Source of the DNA: Flavobacteriaceae bacterium
Lineage (GTDB): Bacteria > Bacteroidota > Bacteroidia > Flavobacteriales > Flavobacteriaceae
Length of the DNA: 9,760 bases
Reading direction: 5' to 3'
Assembly: GCA_030625995.1 (NCBI GenBank)
Contig: DAOUPU010000081.1
Coordinates: 1-9,760 of the forward strand
Shown here: positions 6,632-9,760 of the stretch, piece by piece
Layout: every line of letters starts with the position of its first letter
Numbering within the stretch: the first letter of the stretch is position 1
The notes under the pieces: generated by a model
Database searches by the model: none
Told to the model about the DNA's origin: nothing
What the model saw: only the letters and a program-made list of their open reading frames with translations
Made by a program: the position numbers and the translations under genes

Positions 6632-7777
6632 TTAATCGAAATCAGATTTTTTATCGAACAGCCATAAAATAGCTTCCTCAAAATTCTCTCTCCAAAGTTT
6701 TTCATTATGTTCTCCACCGGGAACAACTTTCGACATGATATTTTTTTGAGTAAAGCCATTAGATTTCATAAGCGAAATCATATTATTCATATTACTAACC
6801 ATGGTTGGACTTTCCTTATCTCCAGCCATAAAATACATTCGGACGTCTTCAATATTACTAGGTTTGGATGCAAAATCATAGCTCATTTCTGAAAATCCAA
6901 AGGCAGGCGAAAACATTCCAATTAACCCAAATGTTTCCGGATATTTCAAGGCCCCATAATGTGAAATTGATGCCCCTAAAGAACTACCCATAATTGCTGT
7001 ATTTTGTTTATCGGTTAAGGTTTTATAATTTTTATCTACAAAGGGCTTTAAGGTTTTTACAATAAAATCCATATAAGCATGTCCTTCACCACCGCCATTA
7101 TATTTATCATTTTTCCATGGGGAATATTCGTCCATCCTTTTTGAACCACCATTGTCAATTCCAACAACAATGAGTCCAAAATTCTTTTCCTTATAAAGCT
7201 TGTTCAAAGTTTCATCCACCTGCCATTCTCCCGCATTTGAAGTAGCTTCGTCGAATAAATTCTGGGCATCATGCATATAGATAACAGGATAAGATCTTTT
7301 AGAGCTTTCATAATCCGGTGGCAGATAGATCCAAATTTTTCTTGTCCTGTTTAATTGAGGCATTTCAAAATGCCCAGATAAAATAGAAACATTTACAGAA
7401 GCAGTTGATATTTTAGGGCGATTATCTGTCCAGTTTGCAATTTTAATTAATACAGTATCTTTTGTCTCGCCAAAAATATAAGTCCTGTTGTCAATATTAT
7501 TTCCTGCCATGTCAGTTTCGACGGTGTTCCATGAACCCTGGGTAAATTTGAAATTTATTTCGCCTGCCTGTTCCGGTAAGGTGATAGTATAAATCTTTTT
7601 ATTTTGTAAAAGTTTGTATTTTTCCTGTCCGCCGGTCCAAGACTCAAAATCTCCGGAAATAAAGACCGATGCATTTTTTGATGTGTTTTCAGGAAGAGCT
7701 TCCACAATAAATGTTACCTGTGAAAACAAGATTTGAGTGGTAAAAATTAAAATTAGAAACAGGTTATTTATTCTCAT
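6632..7777 (-). CDS. Secreted esterase D/Fes-like hydrolase with N-terminal starch-binding-like domain
   Basis: The 381-residue protein has a signal peptide (residues 1-19, cleavage before Gln20 at LFS|QVTF). Residues about 21-115 form a beta-sandwich with CBM20/CBM48-like landmarks: FESWTGG (44-50), FKFTQGSWNTVE (76-87) and NNIDNRTY (93-100). From about 125 to the end is an alpha/beta hydrolase of the putative esterase family (PF00756 type): RTRKIWIYLPPDY (144-156), MHDAQNLFD (168-176), the nucleophile elbow GSSLG (264-268) with Ser266, and likely triad partners Asp320 and His357 (GGEHNEKLW). Family members hydrolyse carboxylic esters such as siderophore trilactones, feruloyl or acetyl esters. 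With a glucan-binding-like domain and three amylases around it, an ester on or near a glucan is plausible, but the substrate cannot be read from sequence. It is 103 bases after the cyclomaltodextrinase gene and 33 before the MalS-like gene. Confidence 0.85.
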   Translation of the reverse strand: MRINNLFLILIFTTQILFSQVTFIVEALPENTSKNASVFISGDFESWTGGQEKYKLLQNKKIYTITLPEQAGEINFKFTQGSWNTVETDMAGNNIDNRTYIFGETKDTVLIKIANWTDNRPKISTASVNVSILSGHFEMPQLNRTRKIWIYLPPDYESSKRSYPVIYMHDAQNLFDEATSNAGEWQVDETLNKLYKEKNFGLIVVGIDNGGSKRMDEYSPWKNDKYNGGGEGHAYMDFIVKTLKPFVDKNYKTLTDKQNTAIMGSSLGASISHYGALKYPETFGLIGMFSPAFGFSEMSYDFASKPSNIEDVRMYFMAGDKESPTMVSNMNNMISLMKSNGFTQKNIMSKVVPGGEHNEKLWRENFEEAILWLFDKKSDFD

Positions 7778-7808
7778 TTATTGCTATTTGTTTTTCTTAC
7801 AGAAAAAT

Positions 7809-7841
7809 TAAAATTAGCCTTATCTATTTATAAATTTTCAA
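7809..7841 (-). promoter_or_regulatory. Possible Bacteroidota-type promoter for the esterase gene
   Basis: On the minus strand TAATTTTA (7816-7809) matches the TAnnTTTG -7 consensus at all but the last base. TTG (7841-7839) lies 22 bases upstream, a little longer than the usual spacing to the -33 TTTG box. It sits in the 103-base gap before the esterase, the only long gap within the upstream part of the operon. In AT-rich DNA such matches arise by chance, so this is weak. Confidence 0.2.
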
Positions 7842-7880
7842 TGACATCCATTTGGATTGATAATAGAAAGTACTATAGAA

Positions 7881-9755
7881 CTAGTGTAGTTCCAGGATCA
7901 TTGATTTTTTACCCTCGATTATCAGTTTTTCTTTTAGGTTTACTTCCTCATCAGACAGGATATCATGTCCCTTGGTATAATTTTTAATTCCTTCTGCAAA
8001 TCTCAATAGATCAATAGTTTGCGATTCCGGATTGTTATTTATGATCACCATTACACTTTCACTTTCATCTGTTCTAAAATAGACATATACGTTATTTTCA
8101 GGAACAAATTGTGTGGTCTTTCCTTTATGAATAACTGATTTGTCTTTTCTCCATGTCAACAGTTTTTTAGTAAAGGAATGATAATCCTCCTGGCTTTTCG
8201 TTCTTTCATTTTGAATAAAAGCATTTTGAGAATCGTCTTGCCATCCACCGGGAAAATCCCTGCGAATATCACCATCACCATACTTACTTTTATTGCCTAA
8301 CATACCAATTTCATCCCCGTAATAAAGTTGAGGCATTCCACGGATAGTTAATATTAGGGTCATTACCAATTTATATTTATCGATATCACTTTGGTATATT
8401 TCATTAATTCTGTTGGTATCATGATTTCCGGCAAAAACTAAAATATTGTCAATGTTCGGGTAAAGAAAATCATTTGCGAAATTTTCATATACTTTGATCA
8501 TTCCATCATTCCATGATGATTTATCTTTATTAAAAACGCCTGTAATTTCATCGTATAATGTAAAGTCCATCACACTTGGTAAATGAGAATTGAAATTTTG
8601 GATGGCTCCAATTTTACTATCTTTTTGCCAGTAGGCCATTTGAGCTTGATCGTGCATCCAAACTTCGCCAACAATATTGAAATTAGGATATTCGTCCGTT
8701 ATTGATTTTGTCCATTTTGCAATTCCTTCTTTGTTATTGTACGAATAGGTATCCACTCGTAAGCCATCCAATCCGGCATATTCTATCCACCAAATAGCAT
8801 TTTGAATAAGATAATTTAGTAGTAAGGGGTTTCTTTGGTTCATATCGGGCATCGTAGTATCAAACCAACCATCCATACAACCTTTTGCATCAATTTCCGA
8901 CGTATTATTATCAAACTGTGTTGTCATTCTGTAGTTACTTCTTCTAAATCCTTCCGGCCATTGGTTTATAAAATCATTGGTTGGAAGGTCGTTGATCATC
9001 CAATGTTTAGATCCCCAATGGTTGGTTACATAATCCATAATAAGTTTCATATCACGTTTATGCATTTCATCTGCCAAGTGCTTATAATCCTTATTACTTC
9101 CATAGCGCGGATCTATTTTATAATAATCACTTTGTGCATAAGTATGATAAGAGTAAACAGGTTCATTATCTTCTAATAATGGAGTACTCCACAAAGCAGT
9201 TACCCCTAAGTCATCTAAGTAATCCAAATGATCAATTACACCTTGTATGTCTCCGCCGTGGCGACCACTTCTATCTGTTCTATTTACTTTTTCCAGTACA
9301 TCCTCATGAGAATCGTTTTTTGGATTTCCATTTGCGAAACGATCCGGCATAATTAAATATATTACATCCGAGCTATCGAAGCTATTACGGTTAGCCGAAT
9401 TTTTTCCTCTTTGTTTCAGTTCGTAGGTTTGGACTAATTTTTTCTTTCCTTTTTTCTTTAAAATAAATTCAATTTCCCTGGGCCCTGAAACCTTGGATAG
9501 ATCCAGATTTAAAAACAAATAATTTGAATTTTCAGTTGTAGTGATGCTATCTAAGATCACTTCTTTATCCGAAATTGTGACGGTATATTCTGCAATATTT
9601 ACCCCATAAAGCAATAACTGCAATTTGGTATTTTTCATGCCCAACCACCAAAAGGGGGGCTCTACTTTTTGAATCCCTGTCTCATCCGAATGCAGGTCCT
9701 GGGAGGAGATTAAAAAAGAATTTAGAAGTAATAATATTATTAAAACTTTTTTCAT
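7881..9755 (-). CDS. Secreted cyclomaltodextrinase / neopullulanase-like GH13 enzyme
   Basis: The 624-residue protein begins with a Sec signal peptide (MKKVLIILLLLNSFLISSQ). Residues about 25-115 form an N-terminal beta-sandwich of the Cyc-maltodext_N type (VEPPFWWLGMKN..LQLLLYG), the catalytic barrel follows, and a C-terminal domain (about 535-624) closes it. Catalytic regions are DYVTNH (241-246), GLRVD with nucleophile Asp335, GEVW with Glu364, and GNHD with His445 and Asp446. GGDIQGVIDHLDYLDDLGV (167-185) and YHTYAQSDYYKIDPRYG (203-219) are typical of this group. The architecture and length match the Flavobacterium sp. 92 cyclomaltodextrinase (GH13_17 type), a periplasmic enzyme that opens cyclodextrins and hydrolyses maltodextrins. 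It is the first operon gene in the window. Its ATG is preceded by AAGAA, with only 5 bases left before the edge, so promoter and upstream neighbours are not visible. Exact specificity among cyclodextrin, pullulan and maltodextrin is not settled by sequence. Confidence 0.9.
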   Translation of the reverse strand: MKKVLIILLLLNSFLISSQDLHSDETGIQKVEPPFWWLGMKNTKLQLLLYGVNIAEYTVTISDKEVILDSITTTENSNYLFLNLDLSKVSGPREIEFILKKKGKKKLVQTYELKQRGKNSANRNSFDSSDVIYLIMPDRFANGNPKNDSHEDVLEKVNRTDRSGRHGGDIQGVIDHLDYLDDLGVTALWSTPLLEDNEPVYSYHTYAQSDYYKIDPRYGSNKDYKHLADEMHKRDMKLIMDYVTNHWGSKHWMINDLPTNDFINQWPEGFRRSNYRMTTQFDNNTSEIDAKGCMDGWFDTTMPDMNQRNPLLLNYLIQNAIWWIEYAGLDGLRVDTYSYNNKEGIAKWTKSITDEYPNFNIVGEVWMHDQAQMAYWQKDSKIGAIQNFNSHLPSVMDFTLYDEITGVFNKDKSSWNDGMIKVYENFANDFLYPNIDNILVFAGNHDTNRINEIYQSDIDKYKLVMTLILTIRGMPQLYYGDEIGMLGNKSKYGDGDIRRDFPGGWQDDSQNAFIQNERTKSQEDYHSFTKKLLTWRKDKSVIHKGKTTQFVPENNVYVYFRTDESESVMVIINNNPESQTIDLLRFAEGIKNYTKGHDILSDEEVNLKEKLIIEGKKSMILELH

Positions 9756-9760
9756 TTCTT

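Noticed and set aside
7838..7860. Small hairpin ATCC-ATTT-GGAT in the gap between cyclomaltodextrinase and esterase
   Set aside because: Only four base pairs with no T tract; too short to call a terminator or regulatory element.
7781..7987. 68-residue plus-strand frame spanning the gap before the esterase
   Set aside because: Its second half is antisense to the cyclomaltodextrinase 3' end and its sequence looks like translated non-coding DNA.
8835..9352. Two overlapping plus-strand frames of 113 and 72 residues
   Set aside because: Antisense to the catalytic domain of the cyclomaltodextrinase-like gene; no independent support.
1..9760. CRISPR array, insertion sequence, prophage or defence system
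   Set aside because: No regularly spaced repeats, transposase, integrase, nuclease or toxin-like genes were seen; the minus-strand block is a carbohydrate-utilisation cluster.

Overview
The window reads as a piece of a Bacteroidota chromosome, most likely a marine or soil Flavobacteriia or Cytophagia relative. The grounds are the low GC content, very AT-rich gene starts without clear Shine-Dalgarno boxes, lipoprotein and 'FS|Q'-type signal peptides, a PepSY-like periplasmic protein, and periplasmic GH13 enzymes resembling the Flavobacterium cyclomaltodextrinase. The species cannot be named from the sequence.

Layout. The left 1 kb holds two plus-strand genes: the 3' end of a PepSY-like protein (to 328) and a small lysine-rich helical protein (564-1010) that ends in a strong hairpin terminator. 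From 1130 to 1252 lies a decayed copy of the 3' end of an alpha-amylase gene, inside an otherwise gene-free stretch (1011-1392). From 1393 to 9755 all genes read on the minus strand, in this transcription order: secreted cyclomaltodextrinase/neopullulanase-like GH13, a secreted esterase with an N-terminal starch-binding-like domain, a MalS-like GH13 lipoprotein, a second GH13 lipoprotein, and an OprB-type carbohydrate porin. Gaps are 103, 33, 4 and 174 bases, so this is probably one operon, possibly with internal promoters before the esterase and the porin. Its main promoter lies beyond the right edge.

How the genes fit together (inference). Every product carries an export signal, although the porin's is compromised at the annotated start. 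The set looks like an envelope system for starch, maltodextrin or cyclodextrin breakdown: two membrane-anchored amylases cut long chains, the cyclomaltodextrinase-like enzyme opens rings and trims short products, and the porin passes oligosaccharides across the outer membrane. The esterase probably acts on a glucan-associated ester, but its substrate is unknown. No SusC/SusD pair, regulator, inner-membrane transporter or maltose phosphorylase lies in the window; these may sit beyond the right edge.

The most useful oddities are the amylase-tail remnant (49 of 51 bases identical to the intact gene) on the far side of the porin, the porin's start (a good signal-peptide n-region lies in frame upstream but has no ATG), and an OprB-type porin in a Bacteroidota glucan locus. 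I saw no convincing new class of system.
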